NCBI RefSeq assembly: GCF_014235765.1 | Contig: NZ_JACMYH010000004.1 | Coordinates: 186,001 to 250,000 of the forward strand | From: Pseudomonas baltica | GTDB taxonomy: Bacteria > Pseudomonadota > Gammaproteobacteria > Pseudomonadales > Pseudomonadaceae | Direction of reading: 5' to 3' | Length of the DNA: 64,000 nt | Shown here: one piece after another, positions 1 through 10,442 of the stretch | Position numbering within the stretch: the stretch's first letter is position 1 | Layout of the letters: every line of letters begins with the position of its first letter | Translations under genes and position numbers: made by a program | The notes under the pieces: generated by a model | Database searches by the model: none | Seen by the model: the letters and a program-made list of their open reading frames with translations, nothing else | What the model was told of the DNA's origin: nothing

Positions 1-961
1 TATGGTATTTCTGAATGTTCGGCGCGACCTTGCACAGCTGCGGCACGGTACGCGACAAGCGATCGATGTCGCGCAGGTCGAATTCGATCTCGGCTTCCTG
101 GGCAGCGGCCAGCAGGTGCAGGATGGTGTTGGTCGAACCACCCATGGCGATGTCCAGCATCATGGCGTTTTCGAATGCCTTGAAGTTGGCGATATTGCGC
201 GGCAGGACCGACTCGTCGTTCTCGCCGTAGTAGCGCTTGCACAGCTCGACGATGGTACGGCCCGCCTGCAGGAACAGCTGCTCGCGATCACTGTGGGTCG
301 CCAGGGTGGAGCCGTTGCCCGGCAGGGCCAGGCCCAGGGCTTCGGTCAGGCAGTTCATCGAGTTGGCGGTGAACATGCCTGAACACGAACCGCAGGTCGG
401 GCAGGCGCTGCGCTCGTATTCGGCGACCTTTTCATCCGAAGCGGTATCGTCGGCGGCAATCACCATGGCGTCGACCAGGTCCAGGCCGTGGCTGGCCAGC
501 TTGGTCTTGCCGGCTTCCATTGGCCCGCCGGAAACGAAGATCACCGGAATGTTAAGGCGCAAGGCGGCCATCAGCATGCCAGGAGTGATCTTGTCGCAGT
601 TGGAGATGCACACGATGGCATCGGCGCAGTGGGCGTTGACCATGTACTCGACCGAGTCGGCGATGATCTCGCGGCTGGGCAGGGAATACAGCATCCCGTC
701 GTGACCCATGGCAATGCCGTCGTCCACGGCAATGGTGTTGAATTCCTTGGCCACGCCGCCGGCGCGCTCGATTTCGCGTGCAACCAGCTGACCGAGATCC
801 TTGAGGTGCACATGCCCCGGCACGAACTGGGTGAACGAGTTGGCGATGGCAATGATCGGTTTCTTGAAATCGTCGTCCTTCATGCCAGTGGCACGCCACA
901 GCGCGCGGGCACCGGCCATGTTGCGACCGTGGGTGGACGTTTTCGAGCGATAGTCAGGCAT
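1..961 (-). CDS. ilvD: Dihydroxy-acid dehydratase, N-terminal part (gene runs off the left edge)
   Basis: Dehydrates 2,3-dihydroxy-3-methylbutanoate and its isoleucine-branch homologue to the 2-oxo acids, in valine, leucine, isoleucine and pantothenate synthesis (cytoplasm). About 320 of the usual ~613 residues lie in the window. The translation begins [20 protein letters not shown] and carries the iron-sulfur cluster motifs [10 protein letters not shown] and [18 protein letters not shown], both diagnostic of the IlvD/Edd family. Near the window edge [18 protein letters not shown] favours IlvD over phosphogluconate dehydratase. The ATG at 961 is the family start. The gene stands alone, 411 bp from rlmI. 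The C-terminal half cannot be assessed. Confidence 0.96.
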   Translation of the reverse strand, partial: MPDYRSKTSTHGRNMAGARALWRATGMKDDDFKKPIIAIANSFTQFVPGHVHLKDLGQLVAREIERAGGVAKEFNTIAVDDGIAMGHDGMLYSLPSREIIADSVEYMVNAHCADAIVCISNCDKITPGMLMAALRLNIPVIFVSGGPMEAGKTKLASHGLDLVDAMVIAADDTASDEKVAEYERSACPTCGSCSGMFTANSMNCLTEALGLALPGNGSTLATHSDREQLFLQAGRTIVELCKRYYGENDESVLPRNIANFKAFENAMMLDIAMGGSTNTILHLLAAAQEAEIEFDLRDIDRLSRTVPQLCKVAPNIQKYH

Positions 962-1372
962 GGAACGACTCCGGGCGGCTAATCGGGTTGCAATGAGGGA
1001 TTGAGCTTTTCCTGGTCCGCGGCACGCTCGGGCGGTGTGTTGCCGTGCTTGCGGATGAGGCCGGTAACGCTGCGGGATCGCCACGCGTTCGGCCGAGCTC
1101 ATAAACCCGCCGGGGGATGATTGGCGATGAGTAGGACGATTCTACACCCATGGGGGAAGGATGGAACGTGGGGCAGGGCAAGTAATCGGCAGTAAGGCCT
1201 GACGCAGCCAGGCCCTCTTGATTCTCCGTAGGAGCGGTCTGTGGCCGCGAACCAGGCGCCGCGGTGCATCAGCCAGTGCACGTCGTCCTTTTCGCGGCCG
1301 ATGACCGCTCCCACGGGCGACACAATTCTCTGTAGGAGCGGTCCGTGGCCGCGAACCAGGCGCCGCGGTACG
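962..1372. other. Intergenic region between ilvD and rlmI
   Basis: This 411-bp gap shows no convincing gene. The part next to ilvD (962 to about 1215) must hold its promoter, but I see no clear -35/-10 pair. The rest consists of REP palindromes, listed separately. A short open frame between 954 and 1181 on the minus strand has no recognisable protein features and I treat it as chance. Confidence 0.6.
1226..1360. repeat. REP cluster: two direct copies and one inverted copy
   Basis: GTAGGAGCGGTCTGTGGCCG at 1228 and GTAGGAGCGGTCCGTGGCCG at 1332 are direct copies 104 bp apart, both followed by CGAACCAGGCGCCGCGG. An inverted copy, TTCGCGGCCGATGACCGCTC, lies between them at 1291-1310. Each copy can fold into a small GC hairpin. 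This is the common extragenic palindrome class of the P. putida / P. fluorescens group. Confidence 0.85.
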
Positions 1373-2569
1373 TCAGCTATTAGGCAACAACCGGCACGTA
1401 ATGCTCTTGATGTACCGCGTTTCCGGAATCGCTGGATGCACCGGATGGTCCGGGCCCTGGCCGCCGCGTTCCAGCAGCTGGATGTTGCGGTCCAGGTGGC
1501 GGGCGCTGGTCAGCAGGATGTTCTGCAGGTCGTCTTCGGGCAGGTGCATGGAGCACGACGCGCTGACCAGGATGCCGTCCTTGCTGAGCAGGCGCATGGC
1601 TTGCTCGTTGAGACGGCGGTAGGCGCCTTCGCCGTTCTTCAGGTCTTTCTTGCGCTTGATGAACGCGGGCGGGTCAGCCACGATCACGTCGAAGCGTTCT
1701 TCGGCGGCCTTCAGCTCTTTCAAGGCTTCGAACACATCGCCTTCCACACAGGTGACTTTTTCGGCGAAGCCATTGAGCGCGGCATTGCGCTCGACGCCGT
1801 CCAGGGCGAAGCCCGAAGCGTCGACGCAGAACACTTCGCTGGCGCCGAAGGCACCGGCCTGCACGCCCCAGCCGCCGATGTAGCTGAACAGGTCGAGCAC
1901 ACGCTTGCCCTTGACGTAGGGCGCCAGGCGCGCGCGGTTCATGCGGTGGTCGTAGAACCAGCCGGTCTTCTGGCCTTCCATCACCGGCGCTTCGAACTTC
2001 ACGCCGTTCTCTTCCAGGGCGACCCATTCCGGCACCACGCCAAAGGCGCTTTCCACGTAGCGTTCCAAGCCTTCGGCATCACGCGCGGCCGAGTCGTTCT
2101 TGAACAGAATGCCGCTGGGTTTGATCACCTGGATCAAGGCGGCCATCACATCGGCCTTGTAGCGTTCCATGGTGGCCGAGGCCAGCTGCACCACCAGGAT
2201 GTCGCCGAAGCGATCCACCACGAGACCCGGCAGCAGGTCGGAATCGCCGAATACCAGGCGATAGAACGGCTTGTCGAACAGGCGCTCGCGCAACGACAGA
2301 CACACGTTGAGGCGGTGCACCAGCAGCGACTTGTCCAGGCTCAGCTTGACGTCGCGCGACAGCAAGCGAGCGCAGATCAGGTTGTTCGGGCTCATTGCAA
2401 CCACGCCCAGGGGCTTGCCACCCGCCGCTTCGAGAATGGCCTGATCGCCCGCCTGGAACCCGTTCAGCGGAGTGGCGGCCACGTCGATCTCGTTGCTGTA
2501 GACCCACAGGTGGCCGGCGCGCAGGCGGCGGTCGGCGTTGGCTTTGAGGCGAAGGCTGGGCAGGGACAT
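1373..2569 (-). CDS. rlmI: 23S rRNA m5C1962 methyltransferase RlmI (class I SAM-dependent)
   Basis: Predicted to transfer a methyl group from SAM to C5 of a 23S rRNA cytosine. The 398-residue protein opens with a PUA-type RNA-binding segment (about residues 1-70, RLRAGHLWVYSNEID). It continues with a Rossmann methyltransferase fold: SAM motif VLDLFSYIGGWGVQAGAFGA near residue 215 and DVIVADPPAFIKRKKDL near residue 290, followed by a catalytic-type Cys in SASCSMHLPE. Length and architecture match the RlmI (YccW) family. It is transcribed away from mutM across a 184-bp divergent spacer. RlmI is the best fit; other RlmI-like paralogues have closely related folds. Confidence 0.9.
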   Translation of the reverse strand: MSLPSLRLKANADRRLRAGHLWVYSNEIDVAATPLNGFQAGDQAILEAAGGKPLGVVAMSPNNLICARLLSRDVKLSLDKSLLVHRLNVCLSLRERLFDKPFYRLVFGDSDLLPGLVVDRFGDILVVQLASATMERYKADVMAALIQVIKPSGILFKNDSAARDAEGLERYVESAFGVVPEWVALEENGVKFEAPVMEGQKTGWFYDHRMNRARLAPYVKGKRVLDLFSYIGGWGVQAGAFGASEVFCVDASGFALDGVERNAALNGFAEKVTCVEGDVFEALKELKAAEERFDVIVADPPAFIKRKKDLKNGEGAYRRLNEQAMRLLSKDGILVSASCSMHLPEDDLQNILLTSARHLDRNIQLLERGGQGPDHPVHPAIPETRYIKSITCRLLPNS

Positions 2570-2753
2570 GAAGTCGCTCCGGAAAAAAGAGCGGGAGTAT
2601 AACCTGCCGTCCCCGTCGCCGACGGCTCATTCGACAAATGACCCGGTGCGCACGGTGGGCGCTGCGGGGCTTAGCGGTTAGAATCTCAGGGTGTCCGAGG
2701 CGTCGAGCCTGGGCACGGTTGCCTATCGATCCGCGTTTCGCATCAGGGGCCCC

Positions 2754-3566
2754 ATGCCTGAATTACCCGAAGTAGAAACCACTCGCCGGGGCATTGCCCC
2801 GCACCTGGAAGGGCAGCGCGTGAGCCGCGTGATCGTCCGCGACCGGCGCCTGCGCTGGCCGATTCCCGAAGATCTGGATGCGCGGTTGTCCGGGCAGCGG
2901 ATCGTGGCCGTCGAGCGGCGGGCCAAGTACCTGTTGATCAACGCCGAAGTCGGCACCTTGATCAGCCACCTGGGCATGTCGGGCAACCTGCGCCTGGTCG
3001 AAGCCGGCCTGCCGGCGCTCAAGCACGAGCATGTCGACATCGAGCTGGAATCGGGCATGGCCTTGCGCTACACCGATCCGCGGCGTTTCGGCGCCATGTT
3101 CTGGAGCCTGGATGCGCTCAACCACACATTGCTCCAGGGTCTGGGCCCCGAACCGTTGACCGAGCTGTTCGACGGCGAACGGCTGTTTCAGCTGTCGCGT
3201 GGCCGCAGCATGGCGGTCAAGCCGTTCATCATGGACAACGCGGTGGTGGTCGGGGTGGGTAATATCTATGCGACCGAAGCGCTGTTCGCCGCCGGTATCG
3301 ACCCGCGCCGCGCGGCAGGGGGCATATCGCGCGGCCGCTACCTGCGCCTGGCGGTCGAGATCAAGCGCATCCTGGCCTACGCGATCGAACGCGGTGGTAC
3401 CACGTTGCGCGACTTCATCGGCGGGGATGGCCAGCCGGGCTACTTTCAGCAAGAATTGTTCGCCTATGGCCGCGGTGGGCAGCTGTGCAAGGTCTGCGGT
3501 ACCACCCTGCGCGAGGTCAAGCTGGGCCAGCGTGCCAGCGTGTATTGCCCGCGCTGCCAGACATGA
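2754..3566 (+). CDS. mutM: Formamidopyrimidine-DNA glycosylase (Fpg/MutM)
   Basis: Base-excision repair glycosylase and AP lyase that removes 8-oxoguanine and formamidopyrimidines. The 270-residue protein begins [14 protein letters not shown], so Pro2 (nucleophile) and Glu3 are in place once Met is removed. A lysine in RRAKYLLI is in the conserved position, and the C-terminus has a zinc finger CKVC-x16-CPRC. The frame stays open upstream to 2691, but starting there would bury the obligatory N-terminal proline, so 2754 is the correct start. It probably has its own promoter in the spacer shared with rlmI. Confidence 0.97.
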   Translation: MPELPEVETTRRGIAPHLEGQRVSRVIVRDRRLRWPIPEDLDARLSGQRIVAVERRAKYLLINAEVGTLISHLGMSGNLRLVEAGLPALKHEHVDIELESGMALRYTDPRRFGAMFWSLDALNHTLLQGLGPEPLTELFDGERLFQLSRGRSMAVKPFIMDNAVVVGVGNIYATEALFAAGIDPRRAAGGISRGRYLRLAVEIKRILAYAIERGGTTLRDFIGGDGQPGYFQQELFAYGRGGQLCKVCGTTLREVKLGQRASVYCPRCQT

Positions 3567-3675
3567 TCCGGCTGCGCGCGGCCTGCACAATGGCGGGCAG
3601 CTGATATAGTTACTTGCATCCCTGATGACCCCATCGCAAATCGCAGTCGCCCCACGTGAGCAGAAGGATTGTGCC

Positions 3676-4020
3676 ATGAACCTGTTTCGAACCCTGTCGC
3701 TGGCGCTGGTCGTCAGTTTCGGCCTGCACGTCGTGCCGGCCACTGCCGCCGATTCGAGCATGAGCACCAGCAGCGGTGACCCGACCTACCAGATCCAGAA
3801 TCCGCCGGCCTATGCCATGATCGGCGATCTGCTGATCGCGCGGCCGCTGCTGGTGGCCGCCACTATCGTGGGCGCGGGGCTGTTCGTGATCGCATTGCCG
3901 TTCACCGCCGCCGGTGGCAACGTCGGCGCCAGCGGCAAGGCCTTGGTGGTCGATCCGGGCAGGGCCGCCTTCGTGCGTTGTCTGGGCTGCACGCAGAGCG
4001 GCTACGGCAACCGCGACTGA
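3676..4020 (+). CDS. Small exported or membrane protein of unknown function
   Basis: I cannot assign a function. The 114-residue product has an N-terminal hydrophobic signal-like segment (residues 1-24, ending VPATAA), a short polar stretch, and one strong transmembrane segment (about residues 55-78, [19 protein letters not shown]). The polar tail contains a Cys pair ([12 protein letters not shown]). The start at 3676 follows AGAAGGATTGTGCC, which includes a usable ribosome-binding site. It lies 109 bp after mutM and converges on the ferredoxin gene. The translation shows normal host-like composition. Confidence 0.7.
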   Translation: MNLFRTLSLALVVSFGLHVVPATAADSSMSTSSGDPTYQIQNPPAYAMIGDLLIARPLLVAATIVGAGLFVIALPFTAAGGNVGASGKALVVDPGRAAFVRCLGCTQSGYGNRD

Positions 4021-4054
4021 GCCTGTCGCTGGCGCATCTGCCAGCGCGCTGGAA

Positions 4055-4369
<315 letters not shown>

Positions 4370-4372
4370 TTA

Positions 4373-4395
4373 GCGCCCGCAGTGCACGCGGGCGC
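4373..4395. other. GC hairpin between coaD and the ferredoxin gene
   Basis: GCGCCCGC at 4373-4380 pairs exactly with GCGGGCGC at 4388-4395 around a 7-nt loop. No T-run follows on the minus strand, so it is at best a weak or Rho-assisted attenuator downstream of coaD, or an mRNA-stability element. Confidence 0.5.
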
Positions 4396-4407
4396 AACCT
4401 TTGCCGG

Positions 4408-5073
<666 letters not shown>

Positions 5074-5158
5074 CTACAGTGATTCATGCCGCGATCGATC
5101 TTGCCCGAGCTTTTCCAGCTGCGCGCAGGTCCATCATTCATCCCCGCCGGAGTCCTTC

Positions 5159-6013
5159 ATGCCCCTCGCGCAACTGATCAGCCCGCAAGCGCTCGCCGAA
5201 CATATCGATTCCCCCGGATGGGTCCTGCTCGACTGCCGCTACAGCCTGGAAGACGCCGATTACGGCCAGCGCAGCTATGCCGAGGGCCACATCGCCGGTG
5301 CCTGTTTCGCCGACCTGGGCCGTGACCTCAGCGCCCCGGCGGTCAGGGGCGTCACCGGGCGTCATCCGCTGCCCGAGCCTGGACAGTTGCAGGAACGGCT
5401 GCAGCGTTGGGGCATCGATGCAGACAGTCGGGTGGTTCTCTACGATGACGGGCCGGGTGCCTATGCGGCACGTGCGTGGTGGCTGCTGACCTGGCTGGGC
5501 AAGCGCGACGGCGTCTTCCTTCTCGACGGCGGGCTGGCGGCGTGGCATGCCGCCGGACTGCCTTTGAGTCTGGATGCGGCGTCCACCGATCCAGGCGATT
5601 TCATCGCGGCGCCCGACAACGAGCGTGTGGTCGATGCGGCCCAGCTGCAGGCGCGCCTGCAAGCGCCCGGGTTGACCTTGCTGGACGCACGCGCATTGCC
5701 CAGGTTTCTGGGCGAGGTCGAACCCATCGACCCTGTGGCGGGGCATATTCCCGGCGCACAGTGCGCAGCCTTTACCGAGAACCTGGGGCCCGATGGGCGC
5801 TTTCTCCCTGTGGAGCAGTTGCGTGAGCGGTTCGATGCTCAACTCAAGGGCCGTCCTGTGGAACAGGCCGTGGCCTACTGCGGCTCGGGCGTCACCGCCT
5901 GCCACAACCTGTTCGCCATGGCCCTGGCGGGCTACCCGTTGGCGACGCTGTATCCAGGCTCCTGGAGCGACTGGATCACCGACCCGCAGCGGCCCGTGCA
6001 GAAGGGGCCATGA
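5159..6013 (+). CDS. Sulfurtransferase (tandem rhodanese, thiosulfate / 3-mercaptopyruvate type)
   Basis: The protein has 284 residues and two rhodanese domains. The N-terminal one (about residues 10-130, with LLDCRYSLEDADYGQRSYAEGHIAGACF) is the inactive half. The C-terminal one (about 160-280) carries the active-site loop YCGSGVTAC with the catalytic Cys. It transfers sulfane sulfur from thiosulfate or 3-mercaptopyruvate to a thiophilic acceptor. The loop CGSGVT is more typical of mercaptopyruvate sulfurtransferases than the CRKGVT of thiosulfate enzymes, so SseA-like activity is likely but unproven. The start at 5159 follows GCCGGAGTCCTTC. The 3' end overlaps the convergent yheT gene by 38 bp. 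Confidence 0.9.
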   Translation: MPLAQLISPQALAEHIDSPGWVLLDCRYSLEDADYGQRSYAEGHIAGACFADLGRDLSAPAVRGVTGRHPLPEPGQLQERLQRWGIDADSRVVLYDDGPGAYAARAWWLLTWLGKRDGVFLLDGGLAAWHAAGLPLSLDAASTDPGDFIAAPDNERVVDAAQLQARLQAPGLTLLDARALPRFLGEVEPIDPVAGHIPGAQCAAFTENLGPDGRFLPVEQLRERFDAQLKGRPVEQAVAYCGSGVTACHNLFAMALAGYPLATLYPGSWSDWITDPQRPVQKGP

Positions 6014-7007
6014 ACTCGATCCACTGGTTCAGCCATTGCGGTATGCGCCGCTCCAGATAATAGCCGGGGTTGCGCAGGCTGCCATCGACGAAGCCGACGT
6101 GCCCGCCCCGCGCATGCAGTTCGAACTCGATGCAGGGCGACATCTCCTCGGCGGTGGGCAGGCTGTGGGGAAACACGAACGGATCGTCCTTGGCCTGGAT
6201 GATCAGCGTGGGTTTGGCGACGCCGCCCAGGTAGTACCGACTCGACGAGCGGCGATAGTAGTCCTGGGCATCCTTGAAACCGTGCAGCGGAGCCGTGACC
6301 TGCCCGTCGAAATCCCAGAAGGTCCTGATGCCCTGCAGCGAGCCCAGCGCTTCGAGCGCGGCCAGTCCCTCGTGCTGCCCCTCGTGCTGGAAGCGGCTGC
6401 GCTTGTCGGTCAGGTAGCCGAGCATGGCGCGCATGAAATGCGCCTGGTACACCCTGGAAAACCCCTGGGTCATGCGGTCGGCACACTGGTCCAGGCGAAA
6501 CGGCACCGATACCGCCACCGCGGCCTGCAATGGGCTGTTCGCTCCGCTTTCACCCAGGTGCTTGAGCAGGATGTTGCCACCCAGTGAATAACCGACGGCG
6601 TAAAGCGGCGCCAGGGGTCGTTGCCTGCCCAGGTGGTCGAGTACGTGCAGCAAGTCTTCGCTGGCGCCGGAATGGTAGCTGCGCGCCAACAGGTTGGGCT
6701 CGCCGGAGCAGCCGCGCCAGTTGACGGCCACGCTTGCGCAACCGTGCAGCCCCAACTGCCGTTGGAGGCCGGCGACGTAGGGCGAGTTGGATGATCCGGT
6801 CAGGCCGTGCAATACCAGCACCAGTGGCGCATGGGGTGCGTGTGGGCCGTGCCAGTCGAGGTCGACGAAGTCGCCGTCCTCCAGCCACAGGCGTTCGCGC
6901 TCGCGCGCCAGTGCCGGTTGCTTGCGCCACAAAGGGCCCCACAGCGTCTGTAGATGCGGGTTGCCCAGCCCAAGGGCCGGGCGGAAGCTGGGGTGTGTTG
7001 CGTTCAA
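5976..7007 (-). CDS. yheT: Alpha/beta-fold hydrolase, YheT family
   Basis: A 343-residue cytoplasmic alpha/beta hydrolase of the YheT / EMB8 family; the substrate is unknown. The triad is visible: the nucleophile elbow YAVGYSLGGNILLKHL, the acid in IIQAKDDPFVF and the histidine in ARGGHVGFVDGS. The N-terminal GLGNPHLQTLWGPL is a family hallmark. It follows rsmD with a 24-bp gap on the same strand, so the two are probably co-transcribed. Its last codons overlap the convergent sulfurtransferase gene. Confidence 0.9.
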   Translation of the reverse strand: MNATHPSFRPALGLGNPHLQTLWGPLWRKQPALARERERLWLEDGDFVDLDWHGPHAPHAPLVLVLHGLTGSSNSPYVAGLQRQLGLHGCASVAVNWRGCSGEPNLLARSYHSGASEDLLHVLDHLGRQRPLAPLYAVGYSLGGNILLKHLGESGANSPLQAAVAVSVPFRLDQCADRMTQGFSRVYQAHFMRAMLGYLTDKRSRFQHEGQHEGLAALEALGSLQGIRTFWDFDGQVTAPLHGFKDAQDYYRRSSSRYYLGGVAKPTLIIQAKDDPFVFPHSLPTAEEMSPCIEFELHARGGHVGFVDGSLRNPGYYLERRIPQWLNQWIEFMAPSARAAAGR

Positions 7008-7031
7008 CGTGGCTGCCTTGGCAAGCCTGTG

Positions 7032-7619
7032 TCAGCCACGCTGCCACAGGGAGTAGTAAACCTGTCCGGCTTTCTTCTCGCGGTGCAGGCGCCATGTTGC
7101 CGGCATCTGCAGCGCAGAGGGCGGTGCCTCGCTCTCCGTGTAGATCCAGGCTCGCGCGGCCAGCCAGCCTTTGTCTTCAAGCAGTGTGCAGGTGGCTGGC
7201 AGCAGGTTCTGGTGGAAAGGGGGGTCGAGGAACACCAGGTCGAATGCGCTTGGGGTCTGGGTTTCCAGGTACTTGAGCGCATCGCTTTGCAGCAACTGGC
7301 CCGTGGCGCAACCGAGCAGATCCAGATTGTGCCGAAGGCTGGAAATGGCACTGGCATTGGCATCCAGTGCCAGTGCCATGCTGGCGCCGCGCGACAGCGC
7401 TTCGAGGTACAGCGCGCCGCTGCCGGTGAAGGCATCCAGCACCCTGGCACCTTCGATGTGCGCTGCCAGCCAGTTGAACAGTGTTTCACGCACCCGGTCC
7501 GGGGTAGGGCGCAGACCGGGCGCTTCCGGGAAGCTCAGTTTGCGGCTGCGCCACTGGCCGCCAATGATGCGCAGGTGGCCTTGGCCACCATGGGGTTGCT
7601 TGGTTTTGACGCTGGCCAT
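7032..7619 (-). CDS. rsmD: 16S rRNA (guanine-966 N2)-methyltransferase RsmD
   Basis: Methylates G966 of 16S rRNA during 30S assembly. The 195-residue protein has the RsmD signature LRPTPDRVRETLFNWL, the SAM-binding motif VLDAFTGSGALYLEALSRGA and the catalytic motif DLVFLDPPFHQNLL. Its ATG at 7619 shares one base with the stop codon of the upstream M16 gene (TGATG), which indicates translational coupling in the operon M16-M16-rsmD-yheT. Confidence 0.95.
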   Translation of the reverse strand: MASVKTKQPHGGQGHLRIIGGQWRSRKLSFPEAPGLRPTPDRVRETLFNWLAAHIEGARVLDAFTGSGALYLEALSRGASMALALDANASAISSLRHNLDLLGCATGQLLQSDALKYLETQTPSAFDLVFLDPPFHQNLLPATCTLLEDKGWLAARAWIYTESEAPPSALQMPATWRLHREKKAGQVYYSLWQRG

Positions 7620-9094
7620 CAGTGCTCCGGTACGCCGAGCGGTTGCTCATTGGGTGTGTCCGTAGGGGCCGGCAACGGTTGCTGCGCAACCTTGGGGCCA
7701 GCCGTGACGATCACCAGTTTATCGGCATCCAGATGTTTGTTCATCGCAGCTTTCACCTGCTCCACGGTCAGCGCCTGGGATTGCTGCAGGAAGTCTTCCA
7801 TCCAGGTCAGCGGCATGTCGTAGAAACCGGTGGCGCCCAGTTGCGCGACGATGCTCGCGTTGCTGGCATTGGATAGCGGGAAGCTGCCGGCTTGTTCGCG
7901 TTTGGCGTTGTCCAGCTCTTCCTGGGTGGGGCCGGTCTTGAGGTAATCGCGCAGGATGTCCTGCACCAGCTTCAAGGTGCCGTCGCCGAGCTCGGCACGG
8001 GTCTGCAGGTTGATCAGGAACGGACCGCGCACCTGCATCGGCGTGAAGCCCGAGTACACCCCATAGGTCAGCCCGCGTTTTTCCCGGACCTCGCTCATCA
8101 GGCGGGTACCGAAGGAACCGCCGCCCAGGATCTGGTTGCCCATGGACAGCGCGGCGAAATCCGGGTCCTTGCGGTCGATGCCCAGCTGCGCGATGAACAT
8201 CTGCGTCTGCTTGGACGGGAAGTCGATATGGGTCACACCGGCTGCGGGCGCGGCTGGTTGCGCCGGCTTGGCCAGCGCAGGGCCCTTGGGCAGGGCGCTG
8301 GATACCTGTGCGGCGATCTGCTCGGCTTCGCCGCGCGACAGGTCGCCGACGATGGCGATCACCGCGTTGCCTGCAGCATAGGCACGTTGATGGAAGGCCC
8401 GCAGCTGCTCGATGCTCAGACGCGGCAGGCTCTTGGCGTCGCCCTCGCTGGGGTGTGCATACGGATGGCTGCCATACAGCTGCGTGAACAGCTCGTTGCT
8501 GGCCAGCTTGGCAGGGTTCTGCTTCTGGAATTCGAAGCTGGCGAGCAGTTGGTTCTTGATGCGTACCAGGGCGTCTGCCGGGAAGGTAGGTTTGCCGACG
8601 ACCTCGGCGAACAGCTTGAGGGCAGGGGTGCGCTTGTCGGTATCGCTGAGGCTGCGTAACGACGCGACGGCCATGTCGCGATAGGCACCGTTGGAAAAGT
8701 CCGCGCCCAGGCCTTCGAAGCCTTGGGCGATGGCGCTGACGTCCTTGCCGGCCACGCCTTCGTTGAGCATGGCATTGGTCAGCACGGCGATGCCGGGATG
8801 GTTCTGATCCTGACTGCTGCCGGCGGCGAAGGTAAGCCGCAGGTCGAACATCGGCAGCTCATGGGCCTCGACGAACAGGACCTTGGCGCCTTCGGCGGTT
8901 TTCCAGCTTTGAATGTCGAGGCGGCGATGGCTGGGTGCGGTGTTGCCCTGCTCGCTCACCGATTGCAGGCCGCGCGCGGGTTGGCCAGCGCCGGTGGCGT
9001 CCGCAGCCTGGACGGCGAAAGTGGCCAGGCAGCCGACTAGCACCAGAAGGGTCGAGCCAGCCAGGAGGCGACGGGGGGTGGTGGGCTCACTCAT
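7619..9094 (-). CDS. M16 family zinc-peptidase-like protein, non-catalytic partner
   Basis: This 491-residue protein has an N-terminal hydrophobic export segment (about residues 8-30) and the two M16 half-domains. The zinc-binding HxxEH motif is absent: the aligned position reads GIAVLTNAMLNEG. The C-terminal half keeps the substrate-positioning Arg/Tyr region (GTRLMSEVREKRGLTYGVYSGF). Known M16B enzymes often work as a heterodimer of one catalytic and one non-catalytic chain, and the gene directly upstream is the catalytic type. Its ATG overlaps that gene's stop by 8 bp. A periplasmic location is inferred from the signal segment; the substrate is unknown. Confidence 0.88.
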   Translation of the reverse strand: MSEPTTPRRLLAGSTLLVLVGCLATFAVQAADATGAGQPARGLQSVSEQGNTAPSHRRLDIQSWKTAEGAKVLFVEAHELPMFDLRLTFAAGSSQDQNHPGIAVLTNAMLNEGVAGKDVSAIAQGFEGLGADFSNGAYRDMAVASLRSLSDTDKRTPALKLFAEVVGKPTFPADALVRIKNQLLASFEFQKQNPAKLASNELFTQLYGSHPYAHPSEGDAKSLPRLSIEQLRAFHQRAYAAGNAVIAIVGDLSRGEAEQIAAQVSSALPKGPALAKPAQPAAPAAGVTHIDFPSKQTQMFIAQLGIDRKDPDFAALSMGNQILGGGSFGTRLMSEVREKRGLTYGVYSGFTPMQVRGPFLINLQTRAELGDGTLKLVQDILRDYLKTGPTQEELDNAKREQAGSFPLSNASNASIVAQLGATGFYDMPLTWMEDFLQQSQALTVEQVKAAMNKHLDADKLVIVTAGPKVAQQPLPAPTDTPNEQPLGVPEH

Positions 9095-10442
9095 GAGCGG
9101 CTTCCTCTGGCAGAACGTGGGCGATACTCAAGCGATCGCGGGTGAAATAGGTGCGTGCGGCGCTCTGGATGTCCTGCGGCGTCACGCTCTTGAGGTCTTC
9201 GAGTTCGCTGTCCATGAGTTTCCACGACAGCCCCACGATTTCGAGCATGCCGATGGTGGTGGCCTGGCTGCTGATGGAGTCGCGGCTGTAGACCAGGTCG
9301 GCGATGACCTGAGCGCGCACGCGCTCCAGCTCGTCGGCCGAGGGCGGCGTGGTCTTGAGCTCGTCGAGCAGTTTCCAGAGGCCTTTCTCGACATCGGCGA
9401 GGGTTTTTTTCTTCTGCGCATTGGGCGTCGCGGAAATGAAGAACAGACTGTCGCCGCGGGTGAAGGCATCGTACCGGGCGCCGCCGCTGGAGATCAGTTC
9501 CTCGCCGCGTTCGAGGCGTGTGGCCATGCGCGCGCTGTAGCCGCCGTCGAGCAGTGCGGAAATCAGCCGCAGGGCCTGGACATCGCGCGGCTTGTCGGCA
9601 GTGGCCAGGGCTGGGACGTTGAAGCCGTACAGCAGGCTCGGCAGTTGAGTGCGGACATGCAATGTGGCCAGGCGCTGGCCGGGGTTGGCCAGTTCCAGCG
9701 GGATCTTCGCCGGTGGGGTGGGGCGCCGGGCGATGTTGCCGAAGAAACGTTGGGCCAGGGCCTTGACCTCGTCTGGCTTGACGTCGCCCACCACCACCAG
9801 GGTGGCGTTGTTGGGCACGTACCAGGCCTGGTACCAATGGCGCAGCTCTTCGACCTTCATGCGTTCCAGGTCGGCCATCCAGCCGATGGTGGGCGTGTGG
9901 TAGCCACTGGCCGGGAAGGCCATGGCCTTGAAGATCTCGTACGCCTTGGCGCTGGGCTTGTCGTCGGTGCGCAGGCGGCGTTCTTCCTTGATGACTTCGA
10001 TTTCCCGAGCGAATTCTTCGGCGGGCAGGCTGAGGCTGGCCATGCGGTCGGCTTCGAGGTCGAACGCCACGGCCAGGCGGTCCTTGGCCAGCACTTCGTA
10101 ATAGGCGGTGTAGTCGTCGCTGGTGAAGGCGTTTTCTTCGGCGCCGAGGTCGCGCAGGATGCGCGAGCCTTCGCCGGGGCCCAGTTTGTCGGTGCCCTTG
10201 AACATCATGTGTTCAAGGGCGTGGGACAGGCCGGTCTGGCCGGGGGTTTCGTAGCTGGAGCCGACCTTGTACCAGATCTGGGAAACCACCACCGGGGCGC
10301 GGTGATCCTCGCGCACGACGACCTTGAGGCCGTTGTCCAGGGTGAATTCGTGCGTGGGCTGTGTATCGGCGGCAAAAGCCGCCAAAGGCAGGCTGAGCGT
10401 GCAGAGCAGCAGGCCTGCGGCGCGGCGGGCGAGGACATTCAT
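9087..10442 (-). CDS. M16 family zinc metallopeptidase, catalytic subunit
   Basis: A periplasmic insulinase-like protease of 451 residues. The signal peptide is MNVLARRAAGLLLCTLSLPL, ending AAFAA. The inverted zinc motif HxxEH is intact in GLSHALEHMMFKG, and the third ligand Glu lies in the helix YYEVLAKDRLAVAFDLEADRM. The start at 10442 is chosen because it gives a complete signal peptide; the frame is open far upstream, but that sequence is low-complexity antisense to ftsY. It is probably first in an operon with its non-catalytic partner, rsmD and yheT, and is divergent from ftsY. Confidence 0.92.
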   Translation of the reverse strand: MNVLARRAAGLLLCTLSLPLAAFAADTQPTHEFTLDNGLKVVVREDHRAPVVVSQIWYKVGSSYETPGQTGLSHALEHMMFKGTDKLGPGEGSRILRDLGAEENAFTSDDYTAYYEVLAKDRLAVAFDLEADRMASLSLPAEEFAREIEVIKEERRLRTDDKPSAKAYEIFKAMAFPASGYHTPTIGWMADLERMKVEELRHWYQAWYVPNNATLVVVGDVKPDEVKALAQRFFGNIARRPTPPAKIPLELANPGQRLATLHVRTQLPSLLYGFNVPALATADKPRDVQALRLISALLDGGYSARMATRLERGEELISSGGARYDAFTRGDSLFFISATPNAQKKKTLADVEKGLWKLLDELKTTPPSADELERVRAQVIADLVYSRDSISSQATTIGMLEIVGLSWKLMDSELEDLKSVTPQDIQSAARTYFTRDRLSIAHVLPEEAAHE

